From: Spirodela intermedia
Taxonomy: Eukaryota > Streptophyta > Magnoliopsida > Alismatales > Araceae
DNA length: 64,000 bases
Assembly: GCA_902729315.2 (NCBI GenBank)
Contig: LR746280.1
Coordinates: 2,724,501-2,788,500, forward strand
Direction: 5' to 3'
This document shows positions 49,301 through 61,400 of this stretch, one piece after another. The translations under genes were made by a program, and so were the position numbers. A model generated the notes under the pieces. The model was not told the DNA's origin and did not search any database. It worked only from the letters and a program-made list of their open reading frames with translations. The number at the start of each line of letters is the position of its first letter. Positions within the stretch are counted from its first letter, which is position 1.

Positions 49301-50346
49301 AAATTATCAATGTCCATCTCCCGATCTCCTGCTTCCTTGCCAGTTTCACGAGGAACTTGGAAGGTATGTTTGGTTTTCTGGAAAGGATTATAAATGGAAA
49401 AATAATAGCTGTTGGAACTAATTATTTTATTCCGTGACATACAACAAATCTTTCATGTGGTTTCCTTCCTGCAAAACCTGTTGCGTGGACTCCTGTCCCT
49501 ACTAGAAGGACACTTTCTAGTCGTCATTTGACCTCCATGTTAGATGACTTCTGAAATCAGGCTTGAGTGGTATTATGCGGTTATGGAAGGCGTTGCTCTG
49601 GTAAAAGGCAAGATGATTCATGTTGCTTGCTACACGGGCAGGCATCACTATGAACGTCATGATTCATCGCCCAATTCCGTGGTTGTTATTCATCATTTTC
49701 CTCGTTCACTGAACAACATTGTTTCCATCAGTTATTTCTGTTTAATCTGATGGCCAGTTTTGAGGGAGTAGTGCGCCAGATACATTGATAATAATTAGTA
49801 GATGGCATTGCTTATGCGGTCAATGATCAATTAAAACCTCACACTGAGGAGTTTGGAGTTGATTCCTTGGTTCTGTCTATGATCTCTTTTGCACATGACG
49901 ATATTATTTTTGTTGCCAGTTTTGACGAAGAAATACTCCACATATCTGGTTCATTAATCCCAGCACACACTGGTTGCCTTCGCTGGTTATCCAAGCATGG
50001 CACAGCCGAAGACTCAGAGTTTGATGGGTGCGTCATGTTTCCATCTCAAGTAGAGATTTTTGTGCATGATTTCTCAGTTCAGACTTAATCTTTTAAACTT
50101 GAACGATGTCGGGAGGATGCTAACAGAAGCTCCATGGGGAACATTGTTCTGGCTCGCTACTATCCCAAGATAGAAACTCCCGACTCTTTTTTGAAGAAGT
50201 ATTTATTTCTGTTTTTGTTTGAAACTATCGACAGGAGTGAGAAGTCTTGCAGAGGGGATGGAGATATTAGCAGGGACGAAGGCAATGGGCTGCTTAATGA
50301 ATGTGATGCTACTGCTCTGCGAAGTAAGTCCAGAAGAACCACTTAA
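43008..50346 (+). CDS. RPA43: DNA-directed RNA polymerase I subunit RPA43
   Basis: Six exons: 43008-43132, 45388-45539, 46797-46906, 47033-47118, 49920-50027, 50235-50346; all GT-AG, phases consistent, 230 aa. The N-terminus (LLVYVHPSNANRIQKALCRQLS) and the next block (FDGVLLAYSFGLP...GLIPYLCVNVKAKLLLFSP) are the Rpb7-like tip domain. The following exons give an OB-like domain (EGKVVKLNKETIYVVVLGFCAAAI; IREEFRYKI; DEEILHISGSLIPAHTGCL). RPA43 pairs with RPA14-type subunits to form the Pol I stalk and contacts the initiation factor RRN3 in the nucleolus. The C-terminus is a short polar tail ending SKSRRTT. A second in-frame Met lies at residue 5. Introns 1 (2.3 kb) and 4 (2.8 kb) are long and contain no clear gene. 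Confidence 0.92.
46311..46342. repeat. (TTC)n microsatellite in RPA43 intron 2
   Basis: About ten TTC units, inside the intron between exons 2 and 3 of RPA43. Confidence 0.9.
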
Positions 50347-51043
50347 GCCCCAAAAAGGAAATGCCCCCCCTGCAGCTCATCACTGTTCTTTCACTGTTGC
50401 GTGGCTGCAGCATCTGCATGATTCTTTCACCAAATTTCGGATTAGTCCTTGGAGTCCCCTTTCTCTCATCTCACTTTTGATGTTCGTCTAGAGATTTATA
50501 CTCGAATGGCAGTCTGATGGGCAATTTTGGGCTCTGTATGGAGACTCTCCGCTCATCTGTTTATGCCTTTTAGACATTGTTGAGCTCTCCTCTGTTTAAA
50601 TTTCACCCAAGTTTGGGATTTGATTTTGATCAGGTCAGAGAGATTTTCTTCTATTTTTTTCCTTCTCTGTCTGCCTAGTCTATATGGGCGTCTCTTCCAT
50701 TCAATTCAAATCATCCGTATATTATCCAAGTGAATAGAAAAAAATATAATGTTTTGACTTTTTCTTGTAATGTTTTTGGATATGCTGTGTACGATGCAGT
50801 CGTAAATGGGAACTCGGTCAGGATTTTTGGCTGGCCAAGATCTATTTATTGTATAAGGGTAAATTTTAGGAGGCTTTTAAGCTATTTTATTGTCCAAATA
50901 AAGATAGAGATGTAGTGTTAATATGATGGTAGTCAACAGAGAGAATCTAACTAGGCTGTTGTCCGGGTTCTCTAGTCGTCTAGCGAGCCGGCTCGTCTTC
51001 CTTCCCACGCCTTGCAAATCTTAGAAAAATGGTATCAAGTGGG

Positions 51044-51079
<36 letters not shown>

Positions 51080-51820
51080 TGGGAACTAGCAGGGATTTCA
51101 GAAGAAGATTGTGCTCATCTAGAGTACCTGTGAGTTACAAGGTGTAACGTTTTCAGAGCCAACTGAGGTCCTTTGAGCATGGCGCCCTCTACAAAGAAAA
51201 AAGAAATCTCATAACTCTTCGCTGGCACCTCATAATGTAATGCATGAACATTTGAAGCCATTATTACCTTCACAAGATCCCTATCGTTGACTCTTCAAGA
51301 GCATCCATGCGCATGGAATCCATAGAATGGCTGATGTGGGGGTACTTCATGTATGTTCCTTGGCTTCTTTTATTGGCATGGTTGGTCTTTCAGATTTCAC
51401 GTAGATTCTTCTAATAATTAGGACGAACAATTATCTATTATCTATTATCATATCTATGCTGCCTCAATTTTTTGTTCTGAAGTAACACCATCTCTCTTTA
51501 TTGAAAATTATAAAATTAATCATTATTTTGAACTCATTCAGCTTCAATCATCTCTTAACCATATACTAGCTACTATATGGTTATAAAAAAATGAGTTATG
51601 TATCAGAAAAAATCGATGCTCGTCATCCACTCCAACCTTAACGATTATGGATCTTTTAAGCCGAATTATTCCATATGTTCATCCACAATTCATGAATGAA
51701 AACTGTATTATCACTCACTTATCTTAAAATTTATTGGCGAGAAATTGTGGCACGCAAAAGGTTATTGAACTACAGGTCTAAAAAGCTTTAAAAAGTTTGT
51801 TGGTCGTTTCAAAATTCATT
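50347..51820. other. Region downstream of RPA43
   Basis: Holds the RPA43 3' UTR and a GA run at 51043-51080. AT-rich beyond that, with no recognised gene. Confidence 0.5.
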
Positions 51821-52292
51821 AACATCTTTTAACACAGATAATAATGCTACTGATGCCTCGGTAAAAAAATAAATAACAAATTTGCCCTTCTATGATCCTT
51901 GAAAACAATACTATGCCAACTCAATTACGATGAACATCAATGCAACTTCTGACAGATAGAAGGAATAAATGTATTTATTACATTAAGTCAACCAGGATAA
52001 GGATTCGCATTAGGAAATAAAGTCAAACGTGAGCTTAAAAAGAATAAAAAATGTTCAACATCTTTCAAGATAGATAATAATGGCAGTGATGCATCAGTTA
52101 ACAGATAAATAACACATCTGCCTCAATAAGATGGTTGAAAACAATTTAGTGGGAACCAATTTACGTTGAAAATCAATGCAACTTCTTAAAGTTACAAGTA
52201 ATAAACGTATTTGTTAGATCAAGTCAACCGGCTGAGGATTAGTACTACAAAATAAAAGTCAAATGGGAGCTTTAAAAAAATTAATAACATCA
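51821..52292. repeat. Two-copy tandem duplication, period about 236 bp
   Basis: AACATCTTTTAACACAGATA at 51821 is matched at 52057, and the order of words is the same in both copies: GATAATAATG, GATGC(C/A)TC, ATCAATGCAACTTCT, AATAAA(T/C)GTATTT, AAGTCAACC and GAGCTTAAAAA or a variant. The copies differ by substitutions and small indels. A third copy seems to begin near 52288 (AACATC) but is not continued. Confidence 0.8.
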
Positions 52293-55200
52293 ATTTAGGC
52301 GTATTGATGTTCCCAGGGTAGGAGGAAGAAGATTGCGTACGAGTTGAAGACGATATAAAGCATTGACATTATGCCTTTATTGCGGGTCAAACGCGTGTAA
52401 TCAGTTACATATAATGTAAACATAACACCTGCAATAACTGCGATGTTTACTTAGAGTGCTGAGAATCTCATATCGTGTGGCAGCACTCAACGGATGGGAT
52501 TGACGAGAGAACCAAGTGGTCTGGAAGACAAAGCGGAAATATAATAGATACAAAATCATACTACTACTTTACTAAGGTATTAATGATTTGTAGTACCCTC
52601 CGAAAACGGACGGGTTCTCTTCATCGGGACTATGTACTGAGAACTTGGAGCTTGTTTTCGTTTAGCACAGTTGTTCGACAAACTCTTTGCCTCTGTCCAT
52701 CACTCACGACGTCAATTTGTCCCCACTCTCTTCCTCTCTTCACCTTCGAGAGAGGTTTCTAAGGGTCTGGCCAAGAGGATGTCGGCACTGGGTCTGACCA
52801 TTTTTCAGGGCCTTGTGAAGTATGTCCTTCCTACGCACAGGTTGGGCTTCACAAGGCCGAGGGCTAGCATGGCAAATCGGCATGCTAGCCCTATTTAGCC
52901 TTGTTGAAGTTCCTAGCGATAAAAACAATCATTTTTCCCTCCCTAGAAGTTCATTTCGAGTTGGCTCTGTCATCTTTGATCTGAAGCCCACATCGAGCAT
53001 AAAAAGACAACTCTTAAGCCTAGTTTCTAGAAAATATCTCGGAGAGCGAGAGCGAGAGAGAGAGAGAGAACAACCTCACCAATCAGTTTAAGGCGGTTCT
53101 TAGTCTCTTGTGCTCATCCAATTCACTAGGCCCCTTCCCACTCCAACCGCCTACCTCTGTGTCACTCTCGTCTGGACAAGAAATGCCCACAGCTTAATAA
53201 AAGCTGACGTGTACCTCCTGGCAGGTCTCCCACCCTTTTCCATCAGGCACATGCTGTTATGCGGTCCACCCGCCTGTGCCCAATAAGTCAAAGTCACCTT
53301 TCGGAGCTGGCGGCTTCCTCCCACCTTCGGAGACGTCACCCTCGCCCAGTTTTCGGCGTTGCTCAGAATACATAACAAACTTGAATTTTCAAAGAGGGAT
53401 GAATTTTATAAGGGTGTGTGGGGGGGGGGGAGTCGTTAGCCGCGGTATTTGCCCATTTGGAAGTGATACGGACTGATTGCTTCCCGCTGCTTACGGTCTC
53501 TCCGCATATGCTTGACGAATTAATTGCCTTGTCGCTGTTTCGACCTGCCAAAGCTGGACCACCCCTTGTCAACTGCGTCTTCGTCAAGGAAATCTCATCT
53601 ACTTTCTTACTCAATGGAAAGGGTCCTCTACGGCACATTTATAAACTAACATGCCCATCTAATAATATGACGAGGTAACTTAGGATATATCAGACTAAAC
53701 ATACACATAAATCTATGTTGTTATATATACATGAATCAAAATTTTATACGAACTAAACTCTTTGTACATAGTCTTATCGAGAGTTTAGTTAGTCTTAGAA
53801 TAAAAAGAAATACAGATGGGTTCGTCGAAGTAAAGACATGCGAGACACCTGAGAAGGAATGCCGGTCTAAGACGTCGTTTGGATACAATTCTTTATGGAA
53901 CGCAAAATGATACACACAGGGACTTTTTCAATGTGAACTGCCCTCGTTCAGCACACGCAGCAGTGCTTCGGTGACGTCGCTGCACACTACCATCGGAGCC
54001 GTAGCTCCGCCGCACACGACCCCGCCACCTCCCGCCGTCCGCAAAGGACCGCCATCCCGTCTCCCACCAAACCCTCTACTTTCAACGCGGTTCCTACTGG
54101 CTCGCGGTCGTCTCCGCGCTCATAAATTACAAAAGCACTGCACGCGGTACTTTGACCAAGGGATCGTTCTAAAGTACGTCATTATTCGAGTATAATGTAG
54201 AATAATATTATTTTTGACATTGTTTTCTTCAACTTAATAAAAATATGAAAGAAATAACTGGAACTTCTAAGCTTGATTATAAGCGCTACTGATCGTAACC
54301 AGACGGACCAAACCTTTACCTACACGATTGAGACTCGAGGAACCACAAGATTTGATGAAGCCAGATCGAAGATACTGGATCTCCGGGGCGGTTTGGATTG
54401 CATGGCCCTCGTTTAATCGACACGACCCGTCTCCCCAACTTGCTCCTTTTAGTTTACAAACATGCGAACAAATCGTTCGTACTTGCATACATATTTTAAC
54501 CTAAATTCAAAATGCCGTACCTGAAAATCAGGGATGCTTTGTTGGCGAGTCAAACGAGCCTTTAAGAGGGTGGGGAGGCGTTTTGGGCGGAGGGTGCAGG
54601 CGATCACGCTAATGAGAACATAGAGACCACGTGGAATCAGATTCATTCGAAGATATGGTCGAGAGATGATGATCCCATCCAGAGGAGTTTTTATATACGA
54701 GCTTACAGATGATCCCGACCTTGCCTTCCCCAGGTTACTCTTCTGTTTTCTGTATTCTATTCTGGTCGGTGGTTCGTCACATGTGCACTCAGAGAGCTTG
54801 CTTGTACTAGAATAATGGCGTATTATCGGGGGTGGAAGGAGGGGAGGGAGGGAAAGGGAAGAGTGCGGCAATTCTTCTCTATTCTGATCATTGAGGCGGG
54901 AGAACCATGTAGGACCAAGTGGTGACGTAGGAAGTAGATGGGGGAGAGCTGGAGGGAGTGGCGGCTATCTTCCGTTAGGGATTAAAAGATTCAGCTCGCC
55001 ACGTGTTCTACGATCCAAAATAAGAGGCACCCCGGCCCCCACCCACTCGCCCTTCTCATCCACTGACCTGTTGCCTGAATGGTGAGAAGGAAGAAGACCT
55101 CGCGGGAGGGAAGGAGGCAATGACAGCTCACCCGCATGTTGGAAATTAAACCAGCAATAAATTATGTGTCGGAGTTCTCGGTGGCGAATATATGAGAAAG

Positions 55201-57208
55201 GCGCCAGATAGATGTAATCTATAGTCGTCTTTAGCTTGATCTTTCTATCATTTTCTGGGCCATCGGAGCCGTGCAGCATAGGCCTCAGATGGATTTAATG
55301 GGAGGAGGGAGAAGAAGGTGAGTGAGAACTACCGAGTCTTTCGGAGGTCATAGAGCCATGATGTTCCTTCCGAGATCGAGGATGGGGACCCTACATGACC
55401 AGGTACAGACTCGTGCCCCCAAGCGGGCTCCACGCCCTCTTACTTTATTCCTACCGTCTCCCATCTGCCAACCCCCTTTTCCTGAGAGAGAACAGCGAGT
55501 CCCGTTTCTCCTTAGCCTTCCCCCTCCCTCTCTCTCCCTCTCTTATCTGTGAAGAGGGAAATCCGGGGGAAGAAAACCAGAGTACGGGGGGCACATCCGG
55601 TGGTGACGGTCCCCCCCCCCCCCACACCGTCAGCCATGGAAGCTATCGACAGAGACGCCACATAGAAACCGCCCTCCAAAACCGAGGCCTGGAGATGCAG
55701 CCACTTGCATCCACACCCTCTTGTCCTGATCCCGCCGCCCCGCCCACCGTTGGGGCACGAGGAAGTCCCTTTCCGGCGACCCGTTCAGCACGGGGTCGGA
55801 GAGTGGTCCGTCTGTCCGTCTGTCCGTACGCAACCTCCTACTCTGTTGCTCTCGTGGGCAGCTTAAAAGAGGGATTTTTATGTACATTCCCAGTCGAAGG
55901 ATTACGTAGAGAAGCCTCCGAGAGGTTCTCAGGAAGGCTCCTGATGCTTCTTTGACCGTTGATATCTGGCAGATGAAGAAAACATGACACAGACTATTGA
56001 GCCATCTCTTCCTCACCTCTCTTGGTCTTATCTCTATATCTTACCCATCTGGTCAATGACTAGGACGTCTCATCCCTCTCCCAAAAGTCTTCACTACTCG
56101 TCCCCAGCTGCCGACTGTAGACGCGTATGACTGCAGAGCCAAACGTAAAGGACGAGGCTTGGGATGAGCTCATCATGCGGGCTTTTCAGTCCACGGCGCG
56201 AAGATCCCCCATGGAGGGAGAGAGAGAGAGAGAGAAGGAAGGAGAGGCGGGGTCAACCTAATTTTGGAAATATGCTGATGTTGCACCTGCCTAGCCAAGT
56301 CTGAAAATGTTAGAGCGGCGCCAGTCCTACGCCCACATCTGTCAGGCAGTGGAATATCTCTTCGTGCAATCCGCCGACATCGTGCCCTTCTGCTCGTCCC
56401 TGTTCCCCCTCTCCGACGCTTATCCTCCCCTAAGTTCCTTTGAATCCACGAGTCTCTAATTTGTAATTCTTTACGCTAAGTTAAAAGAAGAGAATGAAAT
56501 TGAGAGACAGAGAAGTCTAGCGAGAGAGAGAGAGAGAGAGAGAGAGTTTTCCGATTTCTTTGGTCTGTGGTATGATGTACACGGGCATCTAGTTTACCGA
56601 ATGCCCGTAATATAAAAAGACAACGAGAAAGAGAGAGGCGGGTTTGGCGGTGCGAGGGGAGGAGGGATGGTGGTGGGCCATCATCTTCTGGTGAGCTGAT
56701 ATTCCCACCAGGGATGGGTTGGAGGATAGTGACCCCGGCTCTCTCGAAAGAACCTTCGCGGACTATGATTCTATTCAGCAAGCTAGGCCGTTCAAAAATG
56801 GACGATTTGACGGTGAAGGGGCGATGAAAAAGGTTGATGACAGGAAGTCGATAAGAAGGAATGGAGGAAGGCATGTCAGGGGCACGAGAACTCAGGGGGG
56901 ATGAACTTGGAATCCTTGGTCCACACTCTTGTGAACCACCCTCTTCTTCAACTTGCTGATCTCCGGGCCCCCAGTACGCCACCACCCACCCACCTCACAC
57001 GCGTCAAACTCATCGCACACGTGCTAGGAACAATGAGAGAGAGAGAGAGAGAAGAGGGGAGAGGTGCCTTAAACCCACCCATGAATCTTCTTGCCACCAT
57101 CACCTGAGTTGACCCGCTCCAACACCGATGAAAGAAACAATAGAAAACCAATTAACTCTAGGGGCAAACTCTATTGAACTCCTTCCCTCCCACTTGTCCT
57201 GCAGGATG
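52293..57208. other. Long intergenic region upstream of RAV, no gene recognised
   Basis: Mixed composition with GC-richer blocks (53950-54120, 55380-55800). Several open frames of 100-190 codons occur on both strands (for example 54449-54871 minus, 55395-55955 plus, 56476-56985 minus), but none shows a domain, hydrophobic pattern or homologue I recognise, and they cross GA or poly-C tracts. Runs seen: G11 near 53420, C13 near 55611, GA at 53042-53068, 56218-56235, 56523-56547 and 57032-57051. The last 2 kb probably contain RAV regulatory DNA. Confidence 0.45.
52809..52909. repeat. Nested perfect inverted repeats (foldback)
   Basis: Stem 1: GGCCTTGTGAAG (52809-52820) and CTTCACAAGGCC (52847-52858), 12 bp perfect. 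Stem 2: GGGCTAGCATG (52861-52871) and CATGCTAGCCC (52881-52891), 11 bp perfect with a 9-bp loop. The right arm of stem 1 can also pair with GCCTTGTTGAAG (52898-52909), extending stem 2 outwards. The two folds are therefore mutually exclusive. Confidence 0.85.
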
Positions 57209-57216
57209 TTTATATA
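57209..57216 (+). promoter_or_regulatory. TATA box of RAV gene
   Basis: GATGTTTATATACTCC is a good plant TATA box, about 185 bp upstream of the RAV start codon, followed by a CT-rich stretch where transcription could start. Confidence 0.6.
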
Positions 57217-57397
57217 CTCCATCTCCTCCCCCATTTCCTGCAACCCAAACCAAGCTGTCTCCCCGCTCCCGCTGTGCCAGATCCCGTCAGTTTCGTCTTT
57301 CCCTTCTCCGCTTTTCCTCGTGTCCAATTCAAACAGCCCGACGCAAACATACAGAGAGAGATATTATTCACAGACGGAAGAAGATAGAGAGAGAGAC

Positions 57398-58486
57398 ATG
57401 GATAGCAGCTGCATCGAAGAGGGATCGAGCGAGTCGGAGAGGGTTGCGGCACCGGCTCCTGTGGCGTCCCTGTCCTTTCCTATACCCCAGAAGCTGCAGC
57501 GGCTGGGCAGCGGCGGCAGTGTTGTGCTGGACCCGGAGCTGTGCGGGGAGGCGGAGTCGCGGAAGCTTCCGTCTTCGCAGTACAAGGGTGTGGTGCCGCA
57601 GCCCAACGGGCGGTGGGGTGCCCAGATCTACGAGAAGCACCAGCGGGTCTGGCTCGGTACCTTCAACGAGGAGGCCGAGGCCGCCAAGGCCTACGACGCT
57701 GCCGCTCAGCGCTTCCGCGGCCGCGACGCCGTCACAAACTTCAAGCCCCTCTCGGAAACGGACCCGGAAGGCGCTGCTGAGCTCCTCTTCCTCCGTTCCC
57801 ACTCCAAATCCGAGATCGTCGACATGCTCCGCAAGCACACGTACCAGGACGAGCTCCTCCAGAGCAAGCGCGCCATAGCCCTCACGTCCTCTGCGGAGCT
57901 GGGCTCGACGGCCTGCCTGTTCCGATCAGACCGCCCCACCGCCGCGGCCCGGGAGAAGCTCTTCGACAAGGCGCTGACTCCCAGCGACGTGGGGAAGCTG
58001 AATCGGCTGGTGATTCCGAAGCAGCACGCGGAGAAGCACTTCCCCCTGCAGGTCAACGGCCCCGCCTGCAAGGGGACTCTGGTGAATTTCGAGGATCCCT
58101 GCGGGAAGGTGTGGCGCTTCCGCTACTCCTATTGGAACAGCAGCCAGAGCTACGTGCTCACCAAAGGCTGGAGCCGCTTCGTGAAGGAAAAGGCCCTCAA
58201 AGCCGGCGATCTCGTCGGCTTCCACCGTTCCACCGGACCCGAAAGGCATCTCTTCATCGACATGAAGCCCCGCGTCACCGCTACCGTACCGGGTGTCCTG
58301 CCAGTGCAGGCAGACAGCAGGCCTCTTCAAGTGATGAGGCTGTTCGGAGTCAACATCGTCAACGTTTCCACCGGTGGACACCGTGAGGTGGACGAGAGCT
58401 CTGCGGGGAAGAGATTACTGGAGATCAAGTTTCTGCCTCCGGCCCAGCTTTGTAAGAGGCAATGCTTGGGAGCTTTGTGCGTTTGA
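57398..58486 (+). CDS. RAV-family transcription factor (AP2/ERF + B3)
   Basis: A single-exon gene of 362 aa. The AP2/ERF domain spans about 61-115 ([40 protein letters not shown]). The B3 domain spans about 187-295 ([40 protein letters not shown]). RLFGV (314-318) is the repression motif seen in RAV1, TEM1 and TEM2. This combination is the RAV family, which binds a bipartite CAACA plus CACCTG site in the nucleus. Family members repress flowering and growth genes; TEM proteins repress FT and gibberellin synthesis. The upstream reading frame is open to 57128, but ATG 57398 is preferred because MDSSC fits the family N-terminus and the upstream part contains the TATA box. Lack of introns is typical. 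The C-terminal end ([19 protein letters not shown]) does not match a domain I know. Confidence 0.97.
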   Translation: MDSSCIEEGSSESERVAAPAPVASLSFPIPQKLQRLGSGGSVVLDPELCGEAESRKLPSSQYKGVVPQPNGRWGAQIYEKHQRVWLGTFNEEAEAAKAYDAAAQRFRGRDAVTNFKPLSETDPEGAAELLFLRSHSKSEIVDMLRKHTYQDELLQSKRAIALTSSAELGSTACLFRSDRPTAAAREKLFDKALTPSDVGKLNRLVIPKQHAEKHFPLQVNGPACKGTLVNFEDPCGKVWRFRYSYWNSSQSYVLTKGWSRFVKEKALKAGDLVGFHRSTGPERHLFIDMKPRVTATVPGVLPVQADSRPLQVMRLFGVNIVNVSTGGHREVDESSAGKRLLEIKFLPPAQLCKRQCLGALCV

Positions 58487-61400
58487 TGCCAATCTTTGCG
58501 GCGCTGACCGACTGCAAGCACGATAGAAGAGAAGGTAGCCGGATATACCAACGGCAGTCCTTTCTTCTTCTTCGACCGTCGCAAGCAAACAGGAAGAGGG
58601 AGAGAGGAGAACGAGTCCTTTCTTCTCCTGGCTGAACAACTGTAAATTCCAATCTGTATATTACACCGAGAGATCCACTGAAAGAAGGCGAAGATAAGGA
58701 AATGAGGGAAAGTTAGACGTGATGTAACCAGTCTTAGACGATCAATTTTTTTTATCAAACAAGCTGTCCCTCAATTTTCTTTATAATCTTCTTTCGCTTC
58801 TGAGTCTGTCGCCCTATTCGGATGGTATTCTTGTCAAATAAGCTCTCAAATCTGAGCTCGTACGCTCTCTCTCTGTCGCTCCAATGACATTTGGTTGTTA
58901 GATGATGATGCACAAAATAAATTAAGCTTGGATATGATCCGATTAGTTGACGAAATAAGCCTACAAAAGAGGGCACAGTTGATGACTATTTTCTCGCTGC
59001 TTTTCTGGTCCCCATGGGCTGACAGGTCCTTTTTTCATGAGTCGTGCCTGGCATGCCGCCGCAGTTCCTTGTCAACACATTACATCATGAACTGGCGTGT
59101 GCTTACTGTGTTATAGAGTCTCACCTCCCCCTCCTCGCGGTTACAAACGGACATGGGAGGATGCCAGGTTTCTGCTATGGGTAAGACGAATCTAATGAAG
59201 GAAAGTGGCAGATTTCTGCCACGGGTCAATGAAAACAGGAGAGATCGTGTACTTCATTTACAGAGAGAGAGAGAGGGAGGGCCACTTGATTTTGCTACCC
59301 ATTCCGCCATTAAGATGCTCTCCGTGGATTGATGAGCTATCAGGAGACCCAACCGCCGAATGTAGCGGTTTAGAAAACAGAGGATTTCGCTTTTCCCTCG
59401 TTCTCAAGTTGAAGGCTCTCTTACAGCTAAGGTCAACCTGCCTGGGCCCCTCTTCCTGAAACCAATGCACCTGCTGCAAGACGGGCCATGGGGAGATTAA
59501 ATGTGATGGTGACCACAGGCGCCGCCCCCCCCCCCCATCAGACCATTGGCGTAGGCGACTGACGTCAAAAACAGGCCGGAGGAAACCCTCTTTCTTCGAA
59601 ACACAGACCTAACTGTCAGTCATCCATGCGTCTTAAGAACATGAAGTCTCGGTGAAAGAAGGCGCAACGAAAGAAGACGTCCGCATGATGCTGCTCTGAA
59701 ACTTCTGCCGTATGACTGAGGTCAAGCGCTCCCGTGGGCAAAGTAATACTCAAGATTGGCGCGTCACTGTTCATCTTTGAGATGCGTTCTGACTCTCCAC
59801 CTCGCTGATGGAGCCCTCCCTTGACGCACGTCGGACAGCTTTGATAAAGGACAGAGAAGGGAGGGCCAGTCGAGGCAGTGGCAGGAGGAAGAAACCCGAA
59901 TGGATGCCATGGGAACAAGTCATTTAGAGATGGGGCCCCGCGTCTATTGCAGACTGATGAATATCCAGGCGGAGCCAAACTCTTCCGATGGGGATCAATG
60001 GCTTATCGTTCTCATTTCTTGTTGGCCATCTCAGCTGACCGTGACAGTTGAACAAGAAACCATCACATGCTGAAGGGTTATATTCCAGATAAGAAATAGA
60101 GGTCGAAAGGTATTGTCCTAGTAGGGGCCTCCTTTTCTTGAAGATGAAGGAAAGTCCTTTTTATGCTATTTTTTTCGTTTGTCAAGAAGACAATGGGGCT
60201 GGAACACAAGTTGAGTAGAATATATAGTAATAGGGGCAATGCTGTTTGAGTATTTTACAAGGACAGATGGGGTATAAACTTTTCGGGAGTATATCAGATG
60301 TGCCATAGACTATTCCGTCTTTCAGTTTTTCATCTCCATCTTTCAATCCCTCTTTGATATTCGTGAAATAGACTTTTGTTTATTTTGTAGTGAGAATTTG
60401 ACTCTGGGAGATTGGATAACGTCTGTGATTGGGTAGAGAGGAAGAAGAGAATTCTACGCAAACAATGAAGAACTGTAGGTGACGACAAGGAAGTATTAAA
60501 GTTATGATAAAATAAATCATAATGAAAAATTTCCCAACTCTTATACTTCTATGCTAACTCGAATATTGAGATCGCATGGGTTCAACTTTAGGGCCAGAGG
60601 AGGTCGTAAGTTAAAGTTATGATAAAATTACCGTTGTAAATGGTTTTTTGAGTGGATACACTTGATTATCTACATGATGAAAGGAGAGGGATGGATGTGG
60701 ACGAGAAATGCCCCTAAGGCGCTCAACAGGAGACAGGAGAGTAATGGATGTGGTCGTAAGTATCTTCCCCATAAAGAGACCGACAGCTAATATTTTTTGA
60801 ATTATGCGCTTCCCAAGGGAATATCATTACTTTACATAATTCGATGGATTAAAATAATTATTAGGATCATGTGTTGCAAACATATTCACTAAAGACGAAA
60901 ATTACATACTAAAGATTTTTTTTTTCAATGCGGGATAATTAGTTGGCCGTCGACATTGGATGTCAAGAAAATAAAGAACATATTTCCATTGAGAGAAAGG
61001 TCAGGAGAAGATCCAACCATGACGGTGGAAAAGGAGAAAAAGGTCCTCTCTTTACTATCGATACCAACCTTGGGCTTCTCAAATGACGTTATAATGGGAA
61101 GGGGGAGAAGAGATAAATGAAATACTTTGGCCTTGAACAATAGAAACTAAGTCCTTGTTTCCAAAAAATTAAAACTAGAAAAGCTATGGTTATTCGGGAT
61201 GATTTACAGCTCTTGTCATGCTGTGAAGGAATAAGAGCTTTATCTCTTTTCCAGTCATTACCTAAATCAACTTGAAGGAAAATGGTATGCTATCTTAAAT
61301 TTTCTATTTCTTTTCTCCATGACCATTGGTCATTTCCTTTCAATCCTAAGGCCTATTTTTCTTTCATCCTGACAAAGTCCATATCATACCATGATTCAAC

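Noticed and set aside
54449-54871. 140-codon minus-strand frame
   Set aside because: No domain, no plausible start context and no splice partners recognised.
55395-55955. 186-codon plus-strand frame
   Set aside because: Crosses a CT run and a C13 tract, composition is unlike a coding sequence, and no homology is recognised.
56476-56985. 169-codon minus-strand frame upstream of RAV
   Set aside because: Includes a GA-run translation at its end and shows no domain; more likely promoter DNA.
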